From JAWWPG01 sp963820035 (lineage in GTDB: Bacteria; Actinomycetota; Actinomycetes; Propionibacteriales; Nocardioidaceae): a stretch of DNA of 64,000 nt. Location of the stretch: positions 868,001 to 932,000 of the forward strand of contig CAWFYK010000002.1 in NCBI GenBank assembly GCA_963820035.1, given 5' to 3'. The position numbers and the translations under genes were made by a program. Under the pieces are notes generated by a model that was not told where the DNA came from, did no database searches, and was given only the letters and a program-made list of their open reading frames with translations. Within the stretch, counting starts at the first letter, position 1. Every line of letters starts with the position of its first letter. This document shows, piece after piece, positions 38,307 through 45,811 of this stretch.

Positions 38307-38660
38307 TCAGGATCCCCCGGAGGTGGCCGCCGGCGGGTTGGCCGGTGCGACCGGAGCGACGTTCGGTACCTGCTGGACCGACCTCGACCGGTGGTGCGTG
38401 GACCGCTTCGCGGGTGTCGAGTTCCTGGAACCCAGCGAGTCGTCGGACCGGCCGCCATCGTCGGACGAGGCCTGCCGCGAGCTGCCGGACTCGCCGGTCG
38501 ACGATGTCCCGGTCGTGCCCGAGGTCGCGCTCGCGGCCGGGGCCAGCCCCGTGTAGGCGGCGACGCCGATCGAGCCCACGACGCCCAACGTCGCGACCCC
38601 GGCGGTCACAGCGCGGATCCGCTGGTGGCCGGCACTGCGGGTGTGACGGGTGGTGGTCAT
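38307..38660 (-). CDS. small exported Ser/Thr-rich protein of unknown function
   Basis: A 117-residue protein with a signal peptide or anchor (IRAVTAGVATLGVVGSIGVAAYTGLA, given here as residues 16-40) and a low-complexity mature part rich in Ser, Thr, Gly, Arg and Pro. SGTT at residues 47-50 is the nearest thing to a flavinylation site (usually D-x-x-S/T-G-A-T/S), but the Asp and Ala are missing. ATG 38660 follows GGAG at eight bases. It is the first gene of the redox operon and lies divergent from the two-component system. Its role may be structural or as an electron carrier; unknown. Confidence 0.65.
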   Translation of the reverse strand: MTTTRHTRSAGHQRIRAVTAGVATLGVVGSIGVAAYTGLAPAASATSGTTGTSSTGESGSSRQASSDDGGRSDDSLGSRNSTPAKRSTHHRSRSVQQVPNVAPVAPANPPAATSGGS

Positions 38661-38805
38661 GATGATGTCTCCTCGGTTCGACAGGCGTTTGCGCGATGCT
38701 GGGCTCATCCAGCCCTCGCGCCTAGGAGACAGCCTGTCAACCGCCGTTCTCCCTGCACTATGCGAAGTCTCTGAGCAGGCTATGAACGCCTCCCACCTGC
38801 GGCTT

Positions 38806-38823
38806 TCACAGGCAGATCACAGG
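38806..38823 (+). promoter_or_regulatory. candidate OmpR-type regulator binding site
   Basis: TCACAGG at 38806 and again at 38817 are direct repeats with an 11-base period, the spacing typical of OmpR/PhoB-family dimers. They lie in the divergent region between the redox operon and the response regulator gene. Confidence 0.4.
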
Positions 38824-38910
38824 TTCGGTCTGCCAGGTCGGCCGGATTCTCAGAGCTGCTTGAGAGGCAACACAGAGACTCTGCGGCACCACGAGGTCCA
38901 CTATGAGAGG

Positions 38911-39669
38911 GTGACTGACCCCGTGCGAACGACAACCGGGCGCGAGCGCCCCCCGGTCCAGGTGCTGGTCCGCGCGGACGGCACGCCGCTCCGGGTGCTC
39001 GTCGTGGACGACGAGGAGAGCCTGGCCGAGGTCCTCGCGAGCGTGCTCCGGCTCGAAGGATGGTCGGCCACGACGGCCAACACCGGCAGTGCGGCAGTGC
39101 GGGCAGCCCGCGAGTTCCAGCCGGACGCGGTGATCCTCGATGTGATGCTGCCGGACTTCGACGGGCTCGAGGTGCTACGGCGGATCCGCGCGCTGGATCC
39201 TGAGGTCCGCGTGCTGTTCCTGACGGCGCGAGACTCCGTCGACGAGCGGATCGCCGGCATCACGGCCGGCGGCGACGACTACGTCGCGAAGCCCTTCAGC
39301 CTCGAGGAGGTGCTGGCCCGGCTGCGCGGACTGCTACGCCGGGCGGGAGCCGCCCGGACCGTGGAGGAGCCGGCCCTGGAGGTGGGTGACCTGACCATGG
39401 ACGAGGACGCCCGTGAGGTGTACCGAGGCGGCGACCGGGTCGAGCTCACGGCCACGGAGTTCGAGCTGCTGCGCTTCCTGATGCTGCACCCGCGGCGGGT
39501 GCTGTCGAAGGCGCAGATCCTCGACCGCGTCTGGAACTACGACTTCGGCGGGGAGGCTCATGTGGTCGAGCTCTACATCAGCTACCTCCGCAAGAAGATC
39601 GACGCCGGCCGGGACCCGATGATCCACACGGTTCGCGGGGTCGGGTACGTCCTCAGACCGGTGTCGTGA
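38911..39669 (+). CDS. OmpR-family response regulator
   Basis: A 252-residue regulator. The receiver domain (LRVLVVDDEESLAEVL) has phosphoacceptor D77 in AVILDVMLPD and Lys in YVAKPFS. The C-terminal winged helix includes LTATEFELLRFLMLHPRRVL and VVELYISYLRKKID. It is coupled to the following kinase by a GTGA overlap. The start is GTG 38911, though GTG 38923 with GGTGA upstream is equally plausible. It is divergent from the redox operon, which it probably controls along with itself, possibly through the TCACAGG repeats. Confidence 0.93.
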   Translation: MTDPVRTTTGRERPPVQVLVRADGTPLRVLVVDDEESLAEVLASVLRLEGWSATTANTGSAAVRAAREFQPDAVILDVMLPDFDGLEVLRRIRALDPEVRVLFLTARDSVDERIAGITAGGDDYVAKPFSLEEVLARLRGLLRRAGAARTVEEPALEVGDLTMDEDAREVYRGGDRVELTATEFELLRFLMLHPRRVLSKAQILDRVWNYDFGGEAHVVELYISYLRKKIDAGRDPMIHTVRGVGYVLRPVS

Positions 39670-41180
39670 ACCACTCGGCACCCCCTCGCTGGCTGGCCCG
39701 TCGCACCCTGCGATGGAAGCTGACCGCCGGGCTGATGCTGCTGCTCCTCGCGACCTGCACCGTCGTCGGGGTAGCGACAGCCGTGTCGCTGCGCGGGTTC
39801 CTGGTCGGCAAGCTCGACAGCCAGCTCGTCCAGGCAAGTGGTCGGTTCAGCTCCAGCATCGAGCACGCCTCGTCGACGGACGACGGCTTCTCCGACGGTG
39901 ACGCCGACAACGCGGTTCCCGGCCAGTCCGTCGGCACCCTCGGGGTCCGGATGCTGCACGGAGTCGTCACGCAGGCGGCCGTGGTGACCGACGAGGGCCA
40001 GGCAGAGCAGCTGGTCCTGTCGAAGGAGGACCGGTCGACCCTCGTCAGCGTCCCGGCCACTGGGAGGGCTCGCAGCGTGAGCCTCACCGGGCTCGGCGAC
40101 TACCGGGTGATCGCGACTCCCGGCCGCGACAACGACGTGGAGCTGACCGGACTCCCGCTCCAGCCGGTGGAGGACACGGTCGCCCAGCTCGTCGTCGTCG
40201 AGGTGGTGGTGTTCGTCGTCGTGGTCATCGCCGGGGGCATTGCGTCAGCGCTTCTCGTGCGGCTCACGTTGCGGCCGCTCAACCGGGTGGCGTCCGCCGC
40301 TCTCGCCGTCTCCGACCTGCCGCTGGCCAGCGGGGCAGTCAAGCTTCCCGAGCGCGACCGGACGACGTACCCAGGCACCGAGGTCGGCCAGGTCAGTGTC
40401 GCGTTCGCGCACATGCTCGACCACGTCGAGACTGCCCTACGGGCCCGCAACCAGACCGAGGAGCGACTGCGGCGCTTCATCGCGGACGCCAGTCACGAGC
40501 TTCGTACGCCGCTCGCCACGATCCGCAGCCACGCTGAGTACGCACGACGCAGCGATTTCGACCTGCCGCAACCGGTCGAGCACGCGCTCGATCGGGTCGA
40601 GTCCGAGTCGATCCGGATGGGTCTGCTGGTCGACGACCTGCTGCTGCTGGCCCAGCTCGACGCCGGGCGGCCGATGTCCCGCGAGCCCGTGGACGTCACC
40701 AGACTCGTCATCGACGCGATGAGCGACGCCCGCACCGCGGCCCCGGACCATCGGTGGCGGCTCGACCTTCCCGAGGACGTCGTCGAGACGCTCGGCGACG
40801 AGCATCGCCTGCATCAGGTGCTGACCAACCTGCTGGCGAACGCGCGGACCCACACGCCCCCGGGGACGACCGTGGCCGTTCGGGTACGCCGCGACGCGCA
40901 GGCGGTCACCATCGACGTGTCCGATGACGGCCCCGGCATCCCGGAGCACCTCGTGCCGTTGCTGTTCGAGCGCTTCACGCGCGCCGACACGGCGCGCTCG
41001 CGTCAGACCGGCAACACCGGGCTCGGGCTGGCCATCGCCTTCGGCATCGTCTCAGCACACGGTGGGACGCTGCGTGTGGAGAGCCGGCCCGGCGCCACCA
41101 GGTTCCGGATCCAGCTACCCGCCATCACCCCGACGAGCTTTGTCGAACCCGGAGCGGCAGCCACACGACGAGGCCCATGA
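39666..41180 (+). CDS. sensor histidine kinase
   Basis: A 504-residue membrane kinase. Transmembrane helices lie at about residues 19-42 and 175-198, with a short extracytoplasmic sensor of some 130 residues between. A HAMP region follows (LTLRPLNRVASAALAVSDL), then the H-box ADASHELRTPLATI with H277, the N-box HQVLTNLLANARTHTPPG, and the G boxes DDGPGIPEHL and TGLGLAIAFG. It phosphorylates the preceding regulator. Nothing in the sensor shows a recognised ligand domain. The last 56 bases overlap the convergent small membrane-protein gene. Confidence 0.93.
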   Translation: MNHSAPPRWLARRTLRWKLTAGLMLLLLATCTVVGVATAVSLRGFLVGKLDSQLVQASGRFSSSIEHASSTDDGFSDGDADNAVPGQSVGTLGVRMLHGVVTQAAVVTDEGQAEQLVLSKEDRSTLVSVPATGRARSVSLTGLGDYRVIATPGRDNDVELTGLPLQPVEDTVAQLVVVEVVVFVVVVIAGGIASALLVRLTLRPLNRVASAALAVSDLPLASGAVKLPERDRTTYPGTEVGQVSVAFAHMLDHVETALRARNQTEERLRRFIADASHELRTPLATIRSHAEYARRSDFDLPQPVEHALDRVESESIRMGLLVDDLLLLAQLDAGRPMSREPVDVTRLVIDAMSDARTAAPDHRWRLDLPEDVVETLGDEHRLHQVLTNLLANARTHTPPGTTVAVRVRRDAQAVTIDVSDDGPGIPEHLVPLLFERFTRADTARSRQTGNTGLGLAIAFGIVSAHGGTLRVESRPGATRFRIQLPAITPTSFVEPGAAATRRGP

Positions 41181-41571
41181 TCAGCATCGCCAGCGGCACG
41201 TGGATGGCCGTCAGGGTGTCGTGACCGTTGCTGATCAGCGAACCCAGGAGCGCCTCGATGAGGAGGAGGGCGAAGAGCACCGCCGTCCCGATCCGCAGGT
41301 CCTGGCGGGACGGCAGCCGCAGGAGCGACACCACCAGCGCGGCCAACGCGAGCAGCACGGCGATGTCCCCGCCGACGGAGTGAACGTCGACCCAGGTGCT
41401 CGCCTGGTCGCGCTTCCCGTCGTGCTCCAAGAAGATGCCGGCCCAGAGCCCCTGGAGGAGCACGGCGAGCGCCGTCAGCCCGAGGAGGATCGTGTAGGCG
41501 AGGTTGGTCGCCGGCTCCGCCGGGCTGGAGTCGGGGCTGTTGGGCCCCGTCGATGGTGCCGCTGTCGTCAT
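41125..41571 (-). CDS. four-helix membrane protein of unknown function
   Basis: A 148-residue protein with an N-terminal Ser/Pro-rich tail of about 22 residues and four hydrophobic helices. Polar residues near helix ends include WVDVHSVGGDIAV, LISNGHDTLTAIHVPLAM and EHDGKRDQ; the His pattern resembles small haem-associated or DUF6220-like membrane proteins, but I cannot assign it. ATG 41571 opens MTTAAPSTGP. The 3' end overlaps the kinase gene by 56 bases in convergent orientation, so the last 18 codons are shared. The membrane topology makes a real gene likely. Confidence 0.7.
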   Translation of the reverse strand: MTTAAPSTGPNSPDSSPAEPATNLAYTILLGLTALAVLLQGLWAGIFLEHDGKRDQASTWVDVHSVGGDIAVLLALAALVVSLLRLPSRQDLRIGTAVLFALLLIEALLGSLISNGHDTLTAIHVPLAMLIMGLVVWLPLRVRQSSSG

Positions 41572-41620
41572 GCGTCGAACCTATCCGACCGCGCCTCGTC
41601 ACGAGACCGGCGGCGCGGCG

Positions 41621-42760
41621 TCACCGATCCGGATGCTGCCACCAGCCGTCGCTGGTCGGCGCCTCGTCGTCAGGTCGGGGGACGTCGTCGCCCTCCCGAT
41701 GTGACGCCTGGTCGGCCGTCGAGCCGGCGGCGGGCTCCTCGGTGCTGTCCGGCTCAACGGTTGACCCTGCGACGTCGCCGTCTCCGGGCCTCGTCTCGCT
41801 GCTCTCGGCCTCCCCCCAGGTCGGGGCGGGCTCGAACCCCGGGTGCGCGGCTGGTGGCGTGACCGACGGAGGGTAGCCCGGCTGTTGTCCCCAGCCACCG
41901 TGTCCCGGCTGTTCCCAGCCGGCCTGTCCCGGCTCTTCCCAGCCGGCCCGCGGTGGCTGCTCCCAGGCGCCTTGTCCGGGCTGTTCCCAGCCGGCCGCGG
42001 ACCCCGCAGGCGGTCCCCAGCCCTGCGGTGTCGCACCTGTCGCGGCGGCTGCCTGGTCTCCGGACTGACCTGCCCACGCGGTCGCCTGGCCCTGCTCGCC
42101 GGCTCTCCAACCGGCGGCCGCACCCTGGTCTCCGTATGCCTGGTCTCCGTAGGGCTGGCCGCCATAAGGCTGTCCCTGCTGTGACCAGGACTGCTGTCCG
42201 GTCTGCTGGTAGCCCTGTCCGGCGGGCGGCCAGGGCTGCTGCGCGCCGCCGGTGCCCGCGTAGCCACTGCCGCCCCACTGGCCCCGGGCTGGCTGCGCAG
42301 GCGCCGGGAGCCGGAGGAACTCGGTGACGAGGTAAAGGCTGGCGATGCCCAGGAAGCCGAGCTGCGCCAGCCCGAAGATCACCCCCGTGGTCTTGCCCGC
42401 GAAAGCGACGCCGGAGTAGCCGAAGCCGGTGGAGAAGGCAGCCCCGGAGCCGAACTGCGCGAAGAACGTGATGACGGCGAACAGCAGGTCGAGTCCCGCG
42501 ATCCCCATCGCGATCAGCACCACGATGCGGGCTTGCGCGCTGGCCGCGCCGAAGCGGGTGGCCAGCAGGACGGCCACGACGAGGGAGACGATGGGAATCG
42601 TGGCCTGGAAGCTCGAGGTGACAAGGACGGACTTCGTGGCGAAGCCGAGGTCGCTGCTCTTGAACAACAGGCTCAGGGCGCCGATGAAGTAGAGCGCCGC
42701 CACGGCGAGCAGCCCGAAGGCGATGACGTCGCGGTACTTCTTGGTCGCGTCGGTGACCAC
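41621..42760 (-). CDS. four-helix membrane protein with long Trp/Gln/Gly/Pro repeat tail
   Basis: A 379-residue protein. Residues 1-155 form four transmembrane helices (VIAFGLLAVAALYFIGAL, then SLVVAVLLATRF, GLDLLFAVITFFAQFG and FLGIASLYLVTEFL). The remaining 220 residues are low complexity: first YGGQP/YGDQ units, then GWEQPGQ-type units, then an acidic Ser/Thr/Glu tail. Such tails are likely cytoplasmic and may phase-separate or bind partners. GTG 42760 follows GGGGGT. It diverges from cofD with about 150 bases between and ends 50 bases beyond the small membrane-protein gene. Function unknown. Confidence 0.75.
   Translation of the reverse strand: MVTDATKKYRDVIAFGLLAVAALYFIGALSLLFKSSDLGFATKSVLVTSSFQATIPIVSLVVAVLLATRFGAASAQARIVVLIAMGIAGLDLLFAVITFFAQFGSGAAFSTGFGYSGVAFAGKTTGVIFGLAQLGFLGIASLYLVTEFLRLPAPAQPARGQWGGSGYAGTGGAQQPWPPAGQGYQQTGQQSWSQQGQPYGGQPYGDQAYGDQGAAAGWRAGEQGQATAWAGQSGDQAAAATGATPQGWGPPAGSAAGWEQPGQGAWEQPPRAGWEEPGQAGWEQPGHGGWGQQPGYPPSVTPPAAHPGFEPAPTWGEAESSETRPGDGDVAGSTVEPDSTEEPAAGSTADQASHREGDDVPRPDDEAPTSDGWWQHPDR
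41881..42010 (-). repeat. coding repeats for GWEQPGQ-type units
   Basis: About five imperfect units of 21-27 bases encode WEQPGQ, WEQPPR, WEEPGQ, WEQPGH and WGQQPG. The plus strand shows recurrent CAGCCGGCC and GGCTGTTCCC words. Confidence 0.7.
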
Positions 42761-42913
42761 GGGTGATACCCCCTGGGTGAGTGGGTTCGGGTGAGGACCA
42801 AGCGTGACACACGGAGTACGTCGCCCGGTCGGGTGACCGGAAGTCAGGGGCCGCCCCACCCGACCCGACCCCGCAGCGGACGCGGCGCCGCCGGGGTTGC
42901 AAGACTGGCACCC

Positions 42914-43903
42914 ATGCGAATCACGGTCCTTTCCGGCGGCGTCGGCGGCGCTCGCTTCCTCACCGGCCTCCGCGACGTCATCGACCGCGACGCCGACACG
43001 GTGACTGTCATCGGCAACACGGCCGACGACATCTGGCTCTTCGGCCTGCGGGTCTGCCCCGACCTGGACACGGTGATGTACACGCTGGGCGACGGCATCG
43101 ATCTCGACCGTGGCTGGGGCCGGCGCGACGAGACCTGGCTCGCCAAGGAGGAGCTGGCTGCCTACGGCGTCGAGCCGTCCTGGTTCGGCCTCGGAGATCG
43201 CGACATCGCCACCCATCTGGTGCGGACGCAGATGCTCAGCGCCGGGTTCCCGCTCTCGGAGGTCACCAAGGCGCTGTGTGCCAGGTGGCAGCCGGGCGTG
43301 GACCTGCTGCCGATGACGGACGATCGGGTCGAGACCCACGTCGTGGTCGACGACCCGTCAGCCGAGGGCGGACGACGGGCCGTGCATTTCCAGGAGTACT
43401 GGATCCGGCTCCACGCGCCCCGGGCCTACGAGGTGATCCCGGTTGGTGCCGAGTCCTCCACCCCGGGTCCTGGAGTGGTCGAGGCCATCGCCGACGCGGA
43501 CGTGGTCATCCTGCCTCCCTCGAACCCGGTCGTGTCGGTCGGCACCATCCTCGCCGTGCCCGGCGTCGCTGATGCGTTGCGGACCACCGCGGCGTCGGTC
43601 GTCGGGGTCTCCCCCATCATCTCCGGAGCCCCGCTTCGCGGGATGGCCGACCGGCTGCTGCCGGTGATCGGTGTCGAGGTCACGGCCGCAGCGGTCGGGA
43701 CGCACTACGGGGCGCGCTCGGCCGGGGGCCTGGTCGACGCCTGGCTCGTGGACGTCGCCGACGCAGCCGGCGTACCCGACCTCGAGCAGGCACACCTCCG
43801 CGCTCGCGCCGTACCTCTTCTGATGAGCGACCCGCCGGCGACCGCGGCGATCGCTGCGGCGGCGCTCGACCTCGCAGGTCGCGCCCCGGTCCAGGCGACG
43901 TGA
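42914..43903 (+). CDS. cofD: 2-phospho-L-lactate (phosphoenolpyruvyl) transferase, F420 biosynthesis
   Basis: A 329-residue CofD/FbiA enzyme. It transfers a phospho-3C unit to the deazaflavin Fo to give (dehydro) F420-0. The N-terminus MRITVLSGGVGGARFLTGL and NTADDIWLFGLRVCPDLDTV carry the GPP-type and metal-binding residues. LPPSNPVVSVGTILAVPGV and a GAPLRGMADRLL block follow. The C-terminus ends LDLAGR. ATG 42914 fits the family start exactly. Ten bases separate it from cofE, and a CDP-alcohol phosphatidyltransferase gene follows, so the three probably share a transcript. FbiC and FbiD homologues are not in the window. Confidence 0.95.
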   Translation: MRITVLSGGVGGARFLTGLRDVIDRDADTVTVIGNTADDIWLFGLRVCPDLDTVMYTLGDGIDLDRGWGRRDETWLAKEELAAYGVEPSWFGLGDRDIATHLVRTQMLSAGFPLSEVTKALCARWQPGVDLLPMTDDRVETHVVVDDPSAEGGRRAVHFQEYWIRLHAPRAYEVIPVGAESSTPGPGVVEAIADADVVILPPSNPVVSVGTILAVPGVADALRTTAASVVGVSPIISGAPLRGMADRLLPVIGVEVTAAAVGTHYGARSAGGLVDAWLVDVADAAGVPDLEQAHLRARAVPLLMSDPPATAAIAAAALDLAGRAPVQAT

Positions 43904-43913
43904 CCGGCGCACC

Positions 43914-45014
43914 GTGAGCCCGGCTGTGGATGCGGGAACCCCCCTCCGCCTGGAGCTCCGCGCCTTCGGCTGGCCCGAGGTCGCCCCCGGCGACGATCTG
44001 GTGGCTCTCGTGGCGGCGGCCGACGACCTCCGTGACGGCGATGTTGTGGTGGTGACGAGCAAGGTGATCAGCAAGGCGGAGGGCCGGGCCGTGGCCGGAA
44101 GCCGCGCGGACGCCGTCGTGTCCGAGACTCGTCGCGTCGTGGCGAGGCGCGGCGCGACGGTGATATCCGAGACCCGCCACGGCCTGGTGCTGGCAGCCGC
44201 CGGGGTCGACGCATCGAACACTCCCGAGGGAACGGCGCTGTTGCTGCCGCGCGATCCTGATGCGACCGCCGCAGCGCTACGCGCCGGGATCTTCACGACA
44301 ACCGGCCGCAACGTCGCCGTGGTGGTCAGCGACACGGCCGGGCGAGCCTGGCGGGTCGGGCAGACGGACCTTGCCGTTGGGTGCGCCGGCCTGGCTCCAC
44401 TCGTCGACCTGGCCGGCACCCTCGACACGCACGGGAACGTGCTCCAGGTCACCGCCCCCGCCGTTGCCGACGAGGTCGCGGCAGCGGCCGACCTGGTGAA
44501 GGGTAAGACCTCCGGTCGACCGGCGGCGCTCGTCCGAGGGCTGGCGGCGGACGTGCTACCGGTGGGTGAGGACGGCCCGGGTGCCCGAGCCTTGGTCCGC
44601 GGGGCCGAGGACGATCTCTTCGCACTGGGCACCCGCGAGGCTGCGGTCGCGGCTGCGCTGCGAGACGACCCCGTGGCCCTCGCACGCTTCCCGCGCACCC
44701 TTCCGACCGATCAGGCTCCTTTCGCCGGCCTGCTCGCCGGCTGGCAGGCCGCTATCTCGACGGCAGCATCTCGAGCCGCCGACGTCACGCTGGTCCGTGA
44801 CGCCTGCCCGGACCGACCCGATGCAGCGGGCTGGACGCTGCGGGTCGCCCTGACTCCCACCCCCGATGCCGACCTGCTGGTGGCCGCCGGCCGCCTGCTC
44901 GAGCGCGCCGACGTGCTCGCCGCCGGACACCGGATGGTCGGGCACGACCACGTCGACCGCCGACCCGACCCGCGTTTGCCGACGACATGGACCCGATGCT
45001 GGCAAGATCAGTGA
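43914..45014 (+). CDS. cofE: coenzyme F420-0:L-glutamate ligase
   Basis: A 366-residue protein. Residues 10-240 are the CofE/FbiB ligase domain that adds gamma-linked glutamates: VTSKVISKAEGRAV, SDTAGRAWRVGQTDLAVGCAG and LVKGKTSGRPAALVRGL are diagnostic. The remaining 120 residues resemble only a shortened tail and lack the FMN-binding nitroreductase domain of mycobacterial FbiB, which reduces dehydro-F420-0. The reduction must then be done elsewhere, or a lactate-based route is used. GTG 43914 begins ten bases after cofD. It ends two bases before the phosphatidyltransferase start. Confidence 0.92.
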   Translation: MSPAVDAGTPLRLELRAFGWPEVAPGDDLVALVAAADDLRDGDVVVVTSKVISKAEGRAVAGSRADAVVSETRRVVARRGATVISETRHGLVLAAAGVDASNTPEGTALLLPRDPDATAAALRAGIFTTTGRNVAVVVSDTAGRAWRVGQTDLAVGCAGLAPLVDLAGTLDTHGNVLQVTAPAVADEVAAAADLVKGKTSGRPAALVRGLAADVLPVGEDGPGARALVRGAEDDLFALGTREAAVAAALRDDPVALARFPRTLPTDQAPFAGLLAGWQAAISTAASRAADVTLVRDACPDRPDAAGWTLRVALTPTPDADLLVAAGRLLERADVLAAGHRMVGHDHVDRRPDPRLPTTWTRCWQDQ

Positions 45015-45015
45015 G

Positions 45016-45726
45016 ATGTGGGGAAGCGCACGGCGCGGCGACTGGCCCGGGCATCGCGAGATCGCCCGACCTGACGCGGAAAGGCTGCTCACCTCGCCGA
45101 CCGTCGTCACGCTCGCCCGCACCGTCGTAGCGCTGGCCCTGGTGCTCTGGGGAGCTCGCGAGCAGTCGCTCCCGCTCCTGCTGGCGGGACTGGGGGTCTA
45201 CTGGGTGGGCGACGTAGCCGACGGGCTGCTCGCCCGGATGCTCGACCAGGAGACCCGGACCGGGGCGGTCCTCGACATCATGTGTGACCGGCTGTCCGCC
45301 GCCGGCTTCTATCTCGGCTTCGCCTGGTATGCACCCGCGATGGCCTTTCCGGTGGGGGTCTACCTCTTCGAGTTTCTCGTCCCGGACACGATTCTCTCGC
45401 TGGCCTTCCTCGCGTGGCCGATTTCGAGTCCCAACTACTTCTATCTGGTGGATCCGAGGATCTGGCGCTGGAACTGGTCGAAGCTCGGCAAGGCCGCCAA
45501 CTCGGCCCTGTTCGCCGTGTTGATGGTGGTGACGCGCGACCCGTGGCTGGCGAGCGGAGTAGCGCTTGCCCTGCTCGTCTCGAAGATCGTCTCGCTCGGC
45601 TGGCTGAGGCGCATCGGCCTTCCGGTGCCCGTGGCCACGCCTGACCCCGAGTCCGAAGCCGAAGGCGAAGGCGATCCGTCCCGCCTCGTGATGCGACAGG
45701 GATCCCCGCGCTTCCCTCGCAGGTGA
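45016..45726 (+). CDS. CDP-alcohol phosphatidyltransferase family protein
   Basis: A 236-residue membrane enzyme of phospholipid head-group transfer. The complete catalytic signature D66-x2-D69-G70-x2-A73-R74-x8-G83-x3-D87-x3-D91 is present. Six hydrophobic helices follow the usual layout, although ISSPNYFYLVDPRIWRWNWSK is a polar loop not seen in PgsA or PssA. The acceptor (glycerol phosphate, inositol phosphate or serine) cannot be told. The C-terminal 30 residues are acidic, then basic. The gene is two bases after cofE, an odd partner for lipid synthesis, and converges on the DUF222/HNH gene. Confidence 0.9.
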   Translation: MWGSARRGDWPGHREIARPDAERLLTSPTVVTLARTVVALALVLWGAREQSLPLLLAGLGVYWVGDVADGLLARMLDQETRTGAVLDIMCDRLSAAGFYLGFAWYAPAMAFPVGVYLFEFLVPDTILSLAFLAWPISSPNYFYLVDPRIWRWNWSKLGKAANSALFAVLMVVTRDPWLASGVALALLVSKIVSLGWLRRIGLPVPVATPDPESEAEGEGDPSRLVMRQGSPRFPRR

Positions 45727-45729
45727 CCC

Positions 45730-45749
45730 GGGTGCGGTCAGCAGCACCC
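45730..45749 (+). terminator. possible terminator hairpin
   Basis: GGGTGC-ggtcagca-GCACCC lies right after the phosphatidyltransferase stop, upstream of the convergent HNH gene. It has six base pairs, an eight-base loop and no T-run. Confidence 0.3.
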
Positions 45750-45769
45750 TCTCTCCGCGGAGCTGAGCT

Positions 45770-45811
45770 GTGGTCAGCAGAGCGTGGTGAGCAGAGCGTG
45801 GTTAGCAGAGG
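45770..45811. repeat. 14-bp tandem repeat, three copies
   Basis: GTGGTCAGCAGAGC, GTGGTGAGCAGAGC and GTGGTTAGCAGAGG lie head to tail. The third copy includes the stop codon of the HNH gene on the other strand. Confidence 0.85.
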
